A stretch of DNA of 44,045 nucleotides from a virus, in the IMG/VR virus record IMGVR_UViG_3300021424_002425, positions 1 through 44,045 of that record, one strand, 5' to 3'. Numbering within the stretch: the first letter of the stretch is position 1; each line of letters begins with the position of its first letter. Made by a program: the position numbers and the translations under genes. Shown one piece after another: positions 8,354-16,850 of the stretch. The notes under the pieces are model-generated. The model made no database searches and had not been told where the DNA came from. It worked only from the letters and a program-made list of their open reading frames with translations.

Positions 8354-10189
8354 ATGGCAGAAGTAAAAGTCCCACCACTACTACACAAAATGTCACTTGC
8401 CTCTCAGAAGGCATGGTATAAGAAACATGGCATGGAAATGCCAACTGCACCAAAAGAAAAAGAGCCAGAAGGCAAATCTGCTGCTGCAGCAAAGCGTGTG
8501 AAAGTCGAGCCAAGAAAAACAGTTGCTGTTGAACCAGGTTCTGTTCGTGCAATAAATGCCGCTCGTCAAAAAGCATACATGGATAGGGGTGGACGTCAAC
8601 CAATTGGAGCAATGGGTTCTGGTGGCAGCAATGTAATGGCTGGTGCTGGACAGTCCACGATTAAAGATCTTAAAGCCAGTATCAAGGCAGGGTTTAATCC
8701 AAAAGTTTCTCTTGATCCATATCAATCAGAAAGAGCAAAGAAAGCAAAAAATGAATCTGTTGATGATGCTGCAAAAAGAAAAAGGATGTTTGATCTAAAA
8801 CTAAAAATGATCAAAAAAGTTGCAAACAAACCAGCACTTAACAAGCCATCTAAGTTTGCTGACAAGCCATCAACTGCTATGAGCCCAAGAGATGATATGA
8901 AATTAGCACCAAAAGCACCAAGCGGCAAGGGTGGGCTTTATTATGATGAAGCAGCAAAACCAGATGCTTCAATGGCAATGACTGATACTCTCAGAAAACA
9001 AATGATCAGCGACAAAGATAAAAGAACATTAGGTAAAATTGCTGATCTCATGGCTTCTCAAAAGAACAAAGATAAGAAAAATGCTTATGTTCGTTCACTA
9101 GGATTGAAGGCAATGAGAGCTGGCAATGTTGATCCAGCAAGAGGTCACAGTCCAACTCGTTTCGGTCGCGAAGTGTTGGCAAAAGAAGAAGTCGAGCAGA
9201 TTGATGAAATCAAAATCTCTGATGTGATCGCTGCTACTCGCGGCAAAAGCCCAGAAGAAAAAGAAAAGATTATTAAGGCGATGAGAGAAAAAGAAAGAGC
9301 ATCAAAGCCAGCACCAACACCAAGAAAACCAGAACCAGCTAAAGATATTCCAATGCATCAAAGAGTCTATCCACCTGATATGAAGTATCATGGCGATAGC
9401 GTAGAACTAGAGGGTCCAGTCATGAACGAAGGTAGAATGAAAAATATCGTAACAGATCGCGAAGAAACAGCAAGATTAAAAGCACAAGATGTTCTTGGCG
9501 GTCCAGTCAAAGACAAACCAAAAGGTCCAGCAGGTAAACATCCTCTTGGATATAGACTTGCACGCAGTGCTGCTCGCAGAGCAATGAAAGGCGCAATTAG
9601 TGCAGTTCACAAATCAATGGAAAAAACTATGGCAAAAGAAGAAGTCGAGCAAACAGACGAAGCAGTTAAAGATGCGGCAGATGTGGGTGAATACGATTAC
9701 GAAGGAGATATGGCAAAGTCTCAGCTTCGTAGCATTTTGACAAACGCCAAACGTCTCCATGATATGTTAGAAGATAATGATAATTTGCCAGAGTGGGTGC
9801 AGAGCAAGATTACTCTCGCCGAAGATTATATTCTTACAGCCGCCAATTATATGGATGGCGAAATGAACGAAGAAGTCGAGCAGATTGATGAAATCACTGG
9901 ATATGAAGGAGCGAAAGATCGAAAAGATATGATTAAAAGAGCAGCTGCTATGAATAGAATGGGAAAACAAACATTCCTTGATAGAGTAAAAACACGTGCT
10001 GCTGAAATGAAAAGAGAAAAAGCAAAAAAAGAACTTGCTAACGAAGCAGCAGAAGGTTCTGTTCCAACAACTCCAAAAGAAAAGGCACTCGCTGCGCATC
10101 ACGGCGATAAAACAAAAATCACTTATGGTGATGTAATCAAAGCTCGTTTAAAGTCAGCTGCTGAAAAAGCAATGAAGAAGGGTAACTAA
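8354..10189 (+). CDS. Repeat-bearing virion polyprotein with EEVEQIDE motifs
   Basis: A 611-aa, very hydrophilic Lys/Ala/Glu-rich protein with no recognised enzyme domain. The start is short and globular-looking (MSLASQKAWYKKHGMEMP). Three copies of the octamer EEVEQxDE end at residues 285, 436 and 513, separating segments of about 75-150 residues; the first and third are EEVEQIDE and the second is EEVEQTDE. I-D-E fits the (I/L)-x-E consensus cut by T4 gp21-type prohead proteases, so the ORF reads as a polyprotein of basic peptides that could be packed inside the head. The segment around YDYEGDMAKSQLRSI (residues 452-466) is acidic and helical and differs from the rest. A scaffold or core role is also possible. 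No homologue of known function is recognised. Confidence 0.7.
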   Translation: MAEVKVPPLLHKMSLASQKAWYKKHGMEMPTAPKEKEPEGKSAAAAKRVKVEPRKTVAVEPGSVRAINAARQKAYMDRGGRQPIGAMGSGGSNVMAGAGQSTIKDLKASIKAGFNPKVSLDPYQSERAKKAKNESVDDAAKRKRMFDLKLKMIKKVANKPALNKPSKFADKPSTAMSPRDDMKLAPKAPSGKGGLYYDEAAKPDASMAMTDTLRKQMISDKDKRTLGKIADLMASQKNKDKKNAYVRSLGLKAMRAGNVDPARGHSPTRFGREVLAKEEVEQIDEIKISDVIAATRGKSPEEKEKIIKAMREKERASKPAPTPRKPEPAKDIPMHQRVYPPDMKYHGDSVELEGPVMNEGRMKNIVTDREETARLKAQDVLGGPVKDKPKGPAGKHPLGYRLARSAARRAMKGAISAVHKSMEKTMAKEEVEQTDEAVKDAADVGEYDYEGDMAKSQLRSILTNAKRLHDMLEDNDNLPEWVQSKITLAEDYILTAANYMDGEMNEEVEQIDEITGYEGAKDRKDMIKRAAAMNRMGKQTFLDRVKTRAAEMKREKAKKELANEAAEGSVPTTPKEKALAAHHGDKTKITYGDVIKARLKSAAEKAMKKGN

Positions 10190-10934
10190 TATGAAATATC
10201 TAGTCGAACTTAAATATACAAATCCAGCACATGAACACGTTTCATTGCGTCGTCGCGTTGAAACAGTTACTCGTTTAATTGAAGCAGCAAACGAAGATCA
10301 AGCAATTCTTCGCGTTTCTCAACAACAACGTGCTCTTGGTTTCTTCATCAAAGAAGCAAAGGTCGTGAAAGAAAAAAGTCACGATAAAGAAGGTGGTGAT
10401 GAGACTGTCGTTGCAAAAGGCAAGGATGTCATGAAAAAAGCCAAAGGCAAAGATGAGAAAGACGAAGTTGAGGCAGAGGATGTCGAAGAAATCGACGAAG
10501 CACAAAAGAAACTTCGTCCATCTTACTGGAAAGCAGAGTGGCGTTTGGGTACGCAAACTGATGTAGATAAGAATAATAAAAAGATTTATGATCGCCTCGC
10601 TCAAACTGATCCAGATAAAGCCAAAGCATTCCATGATAATCTCATGAGAATGAAGAAGAAAGATGTCAAGGAAGAAGTCGAGCAGATTGATGAACTCAAG
10701 AAGTCTACACTTGCTTCTTATGTTAAAAAAGCAACGCGCGATGTGGCATCAGCAAGTCGACTTCAAAGAGGTTATGAAACGGATGCAGCCAGAAAAGGTG
10801 ATGCAGCAAATTATGTTGCAAGAGGTAGTGATTTAGCAGCAAAAACAATGAGAAAATTTGCTGCCAAAAGATCTAGAGGCATTGCAAAGGCTGTTGATAA
10901 ATTAGCCAAAGAAGAAGTCGAGCAAGTGAATGAA
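9185..10934 (+). repeat. Dispersed 24-nt coding repeat (EEVEQIDE)
   Basis: Five copies occur in two adjacent genes: 9185-9208, 9638-9661, 9869-9892, 10671-10694 and 10911-10934. Copies 1, 3 and 4 are identical over all 24 nt (they begin GAAGAAGTCGAGCAG). The others keep the first 13-14 nt and then diverge to give EEVEQTDE and EEVEQVNE. A degenerate form (VEEIDE) lies near 10480 and a truncated EEVD near 11085. Nucleotide identity amid dissimilar flanks suggests recent copying or conversion. Confidence 0.9.
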
Positions 10935-11327
10935 AAAATTAATCTCGTTACAGCCAAGATGGGCGATGTGATCAAAGACTTCCAAAAATCTGATGCTCCA
11001 CAGTTTAAAGGCAAATCTCAAGAAGAACGTCGCAAGATGGCACTTGCTGCAAAACTTGGCGCAGAAAGAGAAGCAGGAATGCGCGAAGAAGTCGACACTG
11101 ACAAGCGTGATGCTGGATACAAAATGTCACCTGCTGTTCGTGCTGCTCAAGCCAAGTCTGATGCGCTCTCAAAACCAGAGAAGAAACATCAAGCTGGAAC
11201 TCTTGGCGCACACAAAGCACGCAAGGCAGCAGAAAGAATGGTCGACGCTGCAAAATCAAAGGTTAATAAAATCAATATGAATCCTTCATTGGAACCACAC
11301 GCTCATTCATTAAAATTGAACAAGTAA
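10191..11327 (+). CDS. Second EEVEQIDE-bearing virion polyprotein
   Basis: A 378-aa protein starting one base after the previous stop. Residues 1-50 form a small globular-looking domain (MKYLVELKYTNPAHEHVSL... with LIEA and FFIKEAKVV). The latter is like the cleavage junction of T4 internal proteins. The rest is basic and lysine-rich with motifs ending at residues 168 (EEVEQIDE) and 248 (EEVEQVNE), plus VEEIDE near 100 and a shortened REEVDT near 300. The segment after residue 168, LKKSTLASYVKKATRDVASA, is a module I recognise from other marine T4-like phage proteins. The function is probably internal head protein or DNA-compacting peptides; this is inference. Confidence 0.7.
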   Translation: MKYLVELKYTNPAHEHVSLRRRVETVTRLIEAANEDQAILRVSQQQRALGFFIKEAKVVKEKSHDKEGGDETVVAKGKDVMKKAKGKDEKDEVEAEDVEEIDEAQKKLRPSYWKAEWRLGTQTDVDKNNKKIYDRLAQTDPDKAKAFHDNLMRMKKKDVKEEVEQIDELKKSTLASYVKKATRDVASASRLQRGYETDAARKGDAANYVARGSDLAAKTMRKFAAKRSRGIAKAVDKLAKEEVEQVNEKINLVTAKMGDVIKDFQKSDAPQFKGKSQEERRKMALAAKLGAEREAGMREEVDTDKRDAGYKMSPAVRAAQAKSDALSKPEKKHQAGTLGAHKARKAAERMVDAAKSKVNKINMNPSLEPHAHSLKLNK

Positions 11328-11338
11328 TAGGTAAGAAA

Positions 11339-11800
11339 ATGCTTAAATTTAATGAGTTTTTAAAAGAAGAAACTGAAGAGGTCATGGAAGTCGATGACCA
11401 GTATGTTATGAGCAATATGGAAACTTTAAATAGTGACCTAGATGTTATTACAGAAAGACCTTATCAGAATGCACCAATTCTACTTGCTCAACTTCGCGGC
11501 ACGTTAGAGCGATATGGTGTCATTTTACCAGCATCTGCAACGTCACAGTTTCTTTATCTAAATGCTGAACTTGTTTACGCTGTTGGTGGTACAGGATATT
11601 ACATGTACATCGTTTATGATACAAACGAAGATGGATATGTTGATGGCTATGCGCAAGTTGTATCGAATGAAGAACTAAAAGATTTAGTTGGCATGGATAG
11701 AGATGAAATTCTCAATTCAAATCGCAATTTGATTGCTGTTCGTCATTCTGACTGGTATCGCAAACGAGACGATGACGCAGGTAACACTAACGAATATTAA
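11339..11800 (+). CDS. Conserved hypothetical with capsid-targeting-like leader
   Basis: A 153-aa acidic protein opening with MLKFNEFLKEETEE, which fits the T4 internal-protein leader pattern with cleavage expected after FLKE. The body contains ATSQFLYLNAELVYAVGG, then YMYIVYDTNEDGYVDGYAQVV and DLVGMDRDEIL. This looks like one alpha/beta domain; the DTNEDGYVDG loop resembles a calcium-binding loop (D-x-N/D-x-D-G) but is not a confirmed EF-hand. I recognise the family only as an unnamed T4-like phage protein. It is followed three bases later by the next gene. Confidence 0.7.
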   Translation: MLKFNEFLKEETEEVMEVDDQYVMSNMETLNSDLDVITERPYQNAPILLAQLRGTLERYGVILPASATSQFLYLNAELVYAVGGTGYYMYIVYDTNEDGYVDGYAQVVSNEELKDLVGMDRDEILNSNRNLIAVRHSDWYRKRDDDAGNTNEY

Positions 11801-11803
11801 TCT

Positions 11804-12190
11804 ATGTTTGACAATTTGATTGAAGAAAATATATTATTGTTTGCAGCAAAAAGTTATGATAAGCCCAACTGCATTCATAGCGAGTTCGAAGAAGATTATA
11901 AAAAAATAAGATACATCAAACGATTATTGCAAAGATATCGTATGAATGGTAAGATAAAGGAAAGACTTATTTTAAATCATCTAATCGTACTACAGAATGT
12001 GTTTGGCATTGAAGCAAGCACAAGAATGTTATTTTTTAGAATTGATCAAAGAGATTGGAGTTCACTGAAGACATTCTTAATATTTACTTCTGCGATGCCA
12101 AAAATTGTCAGAGGTATTCGTGGCGAGAATATTATTTCTAGCGACATACCACTTGAGCATTATATTGTAAGTATACTAAGGAATTTTTGA
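11804..12190 (+). CDS. Conserved T4-like phage hypothetical, helical
   Basis: A 128-aa mainly helical protein. Recognisable conserved parts are the early NILLFAAKSYDKPNCIHSEFE, then YIKRLLQRYRMNGKIKERL, LNHLIVLQNVFGIEA and TRMLFFRI. Similar proteins are widespread in T4-like phages of marine bacteria as an unnamed family; I do not know a function. No signal peptide, membrane span or catalytic motif is visible. It lacks the capsid-targeting leader of its neighbours. It is followed by a 58-nt gap holding a TTAAATA candidate promoter. Confidence 0.75.
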   Translation: MFDNLIEENILLFAAKSYDKPNCIHSEFEEDYKKIRYIKRLLQRYRMNGKIKERLILNHLIVLQNVFGIEASTRMLFFRIDQRDWSSLKTFLIFTSAMPKIVRGIRGENIISSDIPLEHYIVSILRNF

Positions 12191-12229
12191 GAGCAACTTA
12201 AAGCCAGACATAGTTATTTTACCGAATAG

Positions 12230-12236
12230 TTAAATA
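12230..12236 (+). promoter_or_regulatory. TTAAATA, weak late-promoter-like element
   Basis: TTAAATA lies in the gap before ATG 12249, in the context TAGTTAAATAAAAG. It differs from CTAAATA by one base. It is only 12 nt from the start codon and no clear Shine-Dalgarno is seen, so a leader would be very short. Low confidence. Confidence 0.25.
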
Positions 12237-12248
12237 AAAGTCAAATAA

Positions 12249-12620
12249 ATGAAGAAATTTAAAGAATACATAAAAGAAGATGCCCCAGCAAACGCTATGG
12301 GCGCAGCAGGTATAAGCGGTCTTGGTTCTGCTGTTAATGTTGGTGTTGCGGGTTATGACCGATTACTTATGGGCGGTAAGATTCTTCGCCGCAAACCACC
12401 CGTAATGTTTGGTGGAAAGGCAGTATTTAAATTACCATCTGATAAATTTTATAAAGCAAGACTTGGTAAAAAAAAGTTTGAGCATTACGCGAGTTATGTT
12501 GGTCGCGATGAAGCAGGTGATGAAATTCGTGCCTACATAAAAGAGAATCCTAATGCAGCTGTGATCATTGAAGATGAAACAACAGGTGCTATGTTTTATT
12601 TGAAACACGGAAAGAGGTAA
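12249..12620 (+). CDS. Conserved hypothetical with capsid-targeting-like leader
   Basis: A 123-aa protein opening with MKKFKEYIKEDAP, a close match to T4 internal-protein leaders; cleavage would follow YIKE. Then comes a Gly/Ala-rich segment with AAGISGLGSAVNVGVAG, and a basic region with the pairs PPVMFGGKAVFKLPSDKF and KFEHYASYVG. The family is familiar from T4-like marine phages but unnamed. The basic middle and targeting leader suggest a head-packaged protein. No enzyme motif is visible. It is followed by a lipoprotein gene after four bases. Confidence 0.7.
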   Translation: MKKFKEYIKEDAPANAMGAAGISGLGSAVNVGVAGYDRLLMGGKILRRKPPVMFGGKAVFKLPSDKFYKARLGKKKFEHYASYVGRDEAGDEIRAYIKENPNAAVIIEDETTGAMFYLKHGKR

Positions 12621-12624
12621 TCAA

Positions 12625-12861
12625 ATGAAAGCAGTATTATTTTTGTTCGCTGCTTTATTATTGGCTGGGTGTTCAGACACTTATCGTTACGAATGTCAGG
12701 ATCCTGAAAATAAGGATAAGCCTGAGTGTAATCGCCCAATATGTGAGGCTGATGGATTGTGTTATGACAAATTAAATGGATTGCCAGAACCAGTAGAGCA
12801 ATCACCCGTAGAAGAAGCTGCACCCGCAGCAGATTGTAATTGTGAACCCAAAGGAGAATAA
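12625..12861 (+). CDS. Phage lipoprotein, Cys-rich
   Basis: A 78-aa protein with a lipoprotein signal peptide: MKAVLFLFAALLLAGCS, lipobox LLAGC, with Cys16 as the lipidated residue. The mature part has eight more cysteines in short spacing (YECQDPENKDKPECNRPIC..., then LCYDK and DCNCEPKGE) and a Pro/Glu-rich linker. The YxCQDPxxxxxPxCxxPxC pattern is shared with small lipoproteins of other T4-like phages. It likely acts in the host periplasm or outer membrane. It sits just ahead of a membrane protein and the endolysin, so a role in lysis or superinfection exclusion is possible but unproven. Confidence 0.8.
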   Translation: MKAVLFLFAALLLAGCSDTYRYECQDPENKDKPECNRPICEADGLCYDKLNGLPEPVEQSPVEEAAPAADCNCEPKGE

Positions 12862-12863
12862 TC

Positions 12864-13277
12864 ATGTTTAAAGGTCCAAGATATACAGAAAGTGAATTGA
12901 TGGCGCGACTTAAATTTACAGTCGGTCTCTCACTTGCATTTACATTGACAGGAATTGTTTTTGTAGTTCTTTACTCACTCATCTTTGTGACTCAGCCAAT
13001 GACTCAGTCACCCAATGATGCAAAGTTTTTTGAGTTGATTACTCCAATTGCAACCTTTCTCACTGGTATTCTCTCAGGCATTATGCTCGGTAAAAGCGAA
13101 AAGCCAGATGCATTACCTGAGCCACCTAAAGCACCAGAAATTTCGCTCGGTGATGTTTCACCAAGTGATCTAATTCCAGAGCCTGTCGTTCAAGTTGCTC
13201 CACTCGTTGTGGCTGGCGCAGTTGGCGTTGCCGCTGGTGTTGCAGCAGCAGAGGATGAAGAAGATAAAATTGCTTGA
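12864..13277 (+). CDS. Two-helix membrane protein next to endolysin
   Basis: A 137-aa protein with two clear transmembrane segments: about residues 17-40 (FTVGLSLAFTLTGIVFVVLY) and 60-77 (LITPIATFLTGILSGIML). A Pro-rich and then Ala/Val-rich tail ends in DEEDKIA. Its place directly upstream of the endolysin and its size fit a holin, but the long soluble tail and the separate candidate at 34082 make this uncertain. Similar proteins accompany the lipoprotein in other T4-like phages. The tail runs VAPLVVAGAVGVAAGVAAAE, which could be a third hydrophobic helix. Confidence 0.7.
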   Translation: MFKGPRYTESELMARLKFTVGLSLAFTLTGIVFVVLYSLIFVTQPMTQSPNDAKFFELITPIATFLTGILSGIMLGKSEKPDALPEPPKAPEISLGDVSPSDLIPEPVVQVAPLVVAGAVGVAAGVAAAEDEEDKIA

Positions 13278-13285
13278 GGTGATAT

Positions 13286-14452
13286 ATGAGTTTAGCATCA
13301 TTACAAAAGAAAATTGGCGTAACAGCAGACGGTGCGTGGGGTCCTGGGACTCTGCGTGCCGCTGCTGCTTATTATAAACTTTCACCAGCTCGCGCTGCAC
13401 ATTTCTTTGGGCAAACTGCTCATGAAACGGGTGGGTTCAAAGCATTTACCGAGAATCTAAACTACGGAGCCAAAGGATTGCGTGGTATTTTTGGTAAATA
13501 TTTCAAGACAGATGCAGAAGCATTGAAGTATGAGCGCAAGCCAGAAGCGATTGCAAATCGTGTCTATGCTGGACGCATGGGTAATGGCACAGAGATGACA
13601 GGTGATGGTTGGAAGTTTCGTGGACGTGGTGCGTTACAATTAACAGGTCGTGATAATTATCTCGCGTTTTCTAAATACTGCAATCGTCCAGATGTAATGA
13701 CAAATCCAGATCTTGTTGCTGGTGAACTTGCATTTGAGTCAGCGATGTTTTTCTTTGAAAAAAATAAACTTTGGGCATTATGTGATACAGGAGTAAATGA
13801 TGCTTCGATATTATCCGTTACTAAAAAGGTTAATGGTGGTACTCACGGCTTGGAAGATCGCACGAATAAGACGAAAACGTACCATGCACAATTAAGTGGT
13901 CCTGCGCCAGTCGCAAAACCTGCGGCAGCACCAGCTGCTGCTCCAGCTGCTACACCTGCTGCTGGAAAAGTAAATCCAGAAATGCAATTATCTGAACACT
14001 TTAATCTAAAAGAATTTACAAAATCAGAAACTGCGATTCGTAAGCGAATCGATAATACGCCAAATGCTGATCATGCTCAAAATCTTAAAAATGTATGCGA
14101 AAAAATTCTTGAACCTGTGCGGCGTCATTTTAATAAGCCCGTGCGTATTAATTCTGGCTACCGTGGTCCTGCCCTTAACAGTGCTGTTGGTGGTTCTAGC
14201 AAGTCTCAACATTGCAATGGAGAGGCTGTCGACTTTGAAATTGACGGACTTGCCAATCCTGAACTAGCAAAATGGGTCAGTGAAAATTGTGAATTCGATC
14301 AAATTATCCTAGAGTTCTATGATCCAAAGGAAGGACCAAACTCAGGTTGGGTCCATGCTTCCTATACAACCAAAGGACCAAATCGTAAACAAAAATTAAC
14401 AGCATTGACTGAAGGTGGGAAAACCGTTTATAAACCAGGATTTTTAGCATGA
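13286..14452 (+). CDS. Bifunctional endolysin: GH19 muramidase/chitinase-like plus M15 peptidase
   Basis: A 388-aa modular lysin with a near-perfect Shine-Dalgarno (GAGGTGAT) seven bases upstream. Residues 1-30 resemble a peptidoglycan-binding start (GVTADGAWGPGTLRA). Residues 35-205 are a glycoside hydrolase 19 domain: catalytic Glu48 in QTAHETGGF, and the FRGRGALQLTGRDNY substrate motif at 111-125. An Ala/Pro linker spans about 206-228. Residues 235-385 are an M15-type D,D- or L,D-peptidase: SGYRG, then His309 and Asp316 in SQHCNGEAVD, and His357 in GWVHASY, the three zinc ligands. There is no signal peptide, so export depends on a holin. The start overlaps no other gene; the end overlaps the next gene (ATGA). 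Confidence 0.93.
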   Translation: MSLASLQKKIGVTADGAWGPGTLRAAAAYYKLSPARAAHFFGQTAHETGGFKAFTENLNYGAKGLRGIFGKYFKTDAEALKYERKPEAIANRVYAGRMGNGTEMTGDGWKFRGRGALQLTGRDNYLAFSKYCNRPDVMTNPDLVAGELAFESAMFFFEKNKLWALCDTGVNDASILSVTKKVNGGTHGLEDRTNKTKTYHAQLSGPAPVAKPAAAPAAAPAATPAAGKVNPEMQLSEHFNLKEFTKSETAIRKRIDNTPNADHAQNLKNVCEKILEPVRRHFNKPVRINSGYRGPALNSAVGGSSKSQHCNGEAVDFEIDGLANPELAKWVSENCEFDQIILEFYDPKEGPNSGWVHASYTTKGPNRKQKLTALTEGGKTVYKPGFLA

Positions 14453-15081
14453 TTGATCAATATATTGATCGCGTTGACAAAGCAGTTCAAAAAGCGACAC
14501 TTGATAATGGAACAAAATTGCCTGTTGAGATTTTTCAACTTCCAGGAATGTCTTCTCGTGAAGGAAGAATATTATTAAATGAAATTGTTCAAGAAGGTGA
14601 TAAGTATCTTGAAATAGGAGTTCATAAAGGTTCCACTTTTGTTTCTGCATTGTATAAAAATAATGTACAAGCAGTTGCCATTGATAATTTTTGTGAATTT
14701 GGGACTATGGAAGATAATAAAAAGTGGTTTGATCAAGCATGTGTTGATCATCAAATAACAAACTTTAAGTTTATTAATCGTGATTGTTTTAGTTTATTTG
14801 ATGACGAAAAACAATTAATCCATGAAACTAATGTTTATTTTTATGATGGAAGACATGAAGCTGAACATCAAGAAAAAGCATTAACGCATTTTGTGGATTA
14901 TCTAACTAATCCATTTATCTATATTGTAGATGATTGGAACTATGAGCCTGCAAGAATAGGAACTAAATCTGGCATACAGATATTAAATTTAAACACTCAC
15001 AAAGAATGGATTCTTGATGGAAGCACAACAAATAAAGGTTGGCATAACGGTATGTACATTGCTGTGATGAGTAAGCAATAA
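14449..15081 (+). CDS. Class I SAM-dependent methyltransferase-like protein
   Basis: A 210-aa protein with a Rossmann SAM-binding core: YLEIGVHKGSTF is motif I, VAIDNFCEFG follows as the acidic strand, and VYFYDGRHEAEHQ with IVDDWNY are typical of the Methyltransf_24-like class. In related enzymes the paired acidic residues bind a metal and act on sugar hydroxyls. It begins in an ATGA overlap with the endolysin and leads a run of glycosyltransferases, so methylation of a glycan is the most economical guess. The target is not shown by sequence. Confidence 0.75.
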   Translation: MIDQYIDRVDKAVQKATLDNGTKLPVEIFQLPGMSSREGRILLNEIVQEGDKYLEIGVHKGSTFVSALYKNNVQAVAIDNFCEFGTMEDNKKWFDQACVDHQITNFKFINRDCFSLFDDEKQLIHETNVYFYDGRHEAEHQEKALTHFVDYLTNPFIYIVDDWNYEPARIGTKSGIQILNLNTHKEWILDGSTTNKGWHNGMYIAVMSKQ

Positions 15082-15093
15082 TTTTATTATTTT

Positions 15094-16095
15094 ATGAAAA
15101 TACATTTATTGACGAATCCTCGCAATCCAACAGGATTGACGAATAGAATTGATCCCTTTGCGGTACACGCATACAAATACATAAAACATCTTTCTAACCA
15201 TTATGAGTTTATTCACTATGGTATTGAAGGCGCACAAGTAAATTGCGAACATGTAAATGTTCCTGGTATGATTGACGCAGATACAACTGCATTTAATCAA
15301 GCAGCAGGAAACGAAATTCAAAAAAGAAAAACAAAAGATGATCTGATCGTTTGTTTTTTTGGTATTGATAATAAATTAGCCTGTGACATGAATTCAGAAT
15401 GTAAAGTCATTGAACCATCTATTGGTTATAGATCTAATGGGGTTTTTGCACCATATCGTGTGTTTACTTCTTACGCAAATATGCATTACTATTATGGTGA
15501 AAATGGAATGCTGATGAAACCATCTTGGTTTGATGCGGTGATTGGTAATCCATTTACCATTAGTGAATTTGAGTATTCTTACGAGAAACAAGATTATTTT
15601 TTATTTCTTGGTCGCGTTATGGAAGAGAAGGGTATACATCTTGCGATACAAGCAACAGAAAAATTAAATAAAAAACTTATTATAGCAGGTCCTGCAGATG
15701 ATTTACGTCATCTTGGTTATGATAAAATACCTGACCATGTTGAGTTAGTCGGTTATGTGCATGCTGAGAAGCGAAAAGAACTTCTAAAAAATGCAAAAGC
15801 ACTTCTTGGTTTGACATATTATGTTGAACCATTCGGTAATATGATTATCGAGGCTAATTTGTCTGGTACTCCTGTGATTACAACAGATTGGGGTGCATTC
15901 CCAGAGATAGTTCTTGATGGTCAGACGGGGTATCGAATCAGAGACTTTAAACAATTATTAAATGCGATGGAAAACATAAAGTACATTGATCCAGTGGAAT
16001 GTAGAAAATGGGGATTAAATTTTTCCGACGAAATAATCCACGAAAAACATCATCAATATTTGCAAAAAGTTATAAAGAATTCTTTTTATGATTAA
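15094..16095 (+). CDS. GT-B glycosyltransferase, family 4-like
   Basis: A 333-aa retaining glycosyltransferase. The C-terminal half is classic: FLFLGRVMEEKGIHLAIQA, then KKLIIAGPADD, HVELVGYV, and EPFGNMIIEANLSGTPVI, the E-x7-E motif that holds the donor nucleotide-sugar; DWGAFPEIV follows. The N-terminal acceptor half is less conserved. No Shine-Dalgarno is obvious, so translation may be coupled to the previous gene. It overlaps the next glycosyltransferase by 8 nt. The donor could be one of the dTDP-sugars made by the 5-prime operon; this is inference. Confidence 0.9.
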   Translation: MKIHLLTNPRNPTGLTNRIDPFAVHAYKYIKHLSNHYEFIHYGIEGAQVNCEHVNVPGMIDADTTAFNQAAGNEIQKRKTKDDLIVCFFGIDNKLACDMNSECKVIEPSIGYRSNGVFAPYRVFTSYANMHYYYGENGMLMKPSWFDAVIGNPFTISEFEYSYEKQDYFLFLGRVMEEKGIHLAIQATEKLNKKLIIAGPADDLRHLGYDKIPDHVELVGYVHAEKRKELLKNAKALLGLTYYVEPFGNMIIEANLSGTPVITTDWGAFPEIVLDGQTGYRIRDFKQLLNAMENIKYIDPVECRKWGLNFSDEIIHEKHHQYLQKVIKNSFYD

Positions 16096-16846
16096 AAAGT
16101 TATTCATTATTACATCAACAATTGAACCGAGTGATATTGGACTCACCTATTCCAAAGTGCGGAGTATATTCTCACCTGACGAAAGATTTAGGCAAACTGT
16201 TGGTACTATCACTTCAATACATAATGCTCATCCAGATGCAAAAATTGTGTTGTTAGATTCTTCAAATGATACAAATGGATTACTAAATCATCTACGCTTT
16301 ATGCCCAACTTAAATGTTGTGTCATTAAAAAACATAAACTCAGAAATTGCAGAGATTGTAAACACAAATAGAAATAAAAGTTTATGCGAATGTTTGATGA
16401 CCAATACCTATCTTAAACAATATAAAAAATATGTCAATGAGTTTGATTTTATTATTAAAGTGAGCGGAAGATATAATCTATTTAATTTTACAGATTATTT
16501 TACTGAAGAAAATAAAAATAAAATATTTTTTAAAAAACCATCTTGCTTTAAATGGGGTAATGATTGGGACTGGAGATTTCACCATGTTGATTTGCGACAT
16601 TCTCAACAGGACGATTACCTTCGACAATATTGTACAGTGCTATTTTCATTTGCAACAAATCATTTAGATAAACTAATAGATATGAATGATGCAATTATAC
16701 ACTTTCTAAAACAACCATCAATGTCTCAATATGATATGGAAATACTTTATTATTATCTGTCTAGATCATTTGAATCAGATATAATTGAAACTGAATGGTC
16801 TGTCTGTGGATGGGATGGCACTTCTGGTAGATTTATGTATTACTAA
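16088..16846 (+). CDS. Putative glycosyltransferase-like protein (KxSGRY family)
   Basis: A 252-aa protein with a Rossmann-like start (KLFIITSTIEP), then IVLLDSSND and a FIIKVSGRYNLFNF segment. KxSGRY is found in a poorly described group of viral and bacterial GT-A-like proteins. The WGNDWDWRFHHVDLRHSQQDD stretch and the C-terminal ETEWSVCGWDGTSGRF look like conserved acceptor regions. No canonical DxD is obvious; D-W-D at about residue 159 is the closest. It overlaps the preceding GT4 gene by 8 nt, supporting a linked function. Fold assignment is moderate and activity is inferred. Confidence 0.6.
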   Translation: MIKKLFIITSTIEPSDIGLTYSKVRSIFSPDERFRQTVGTITSIHNAHPDAKIVLLDSSNDTNGLLNHLRFMPNLNVVSLKNINSEIAEIVNTNRNKSLCECLMTNTYLKQYKKYVNEFDFIIKVSGRYNLFNFTDYFTEENKNKIFFKKPSCFKWGNDWDWRFHHVDLRHSQQDDYLRQYCTVLFSFATNHLDKLIDMNDAIIHFLKQPSMSQYDMEILYYYLSRSFESDIIETEWSVCGWDGTSGRFMYY

Positions 16847-16850
16847 TATT

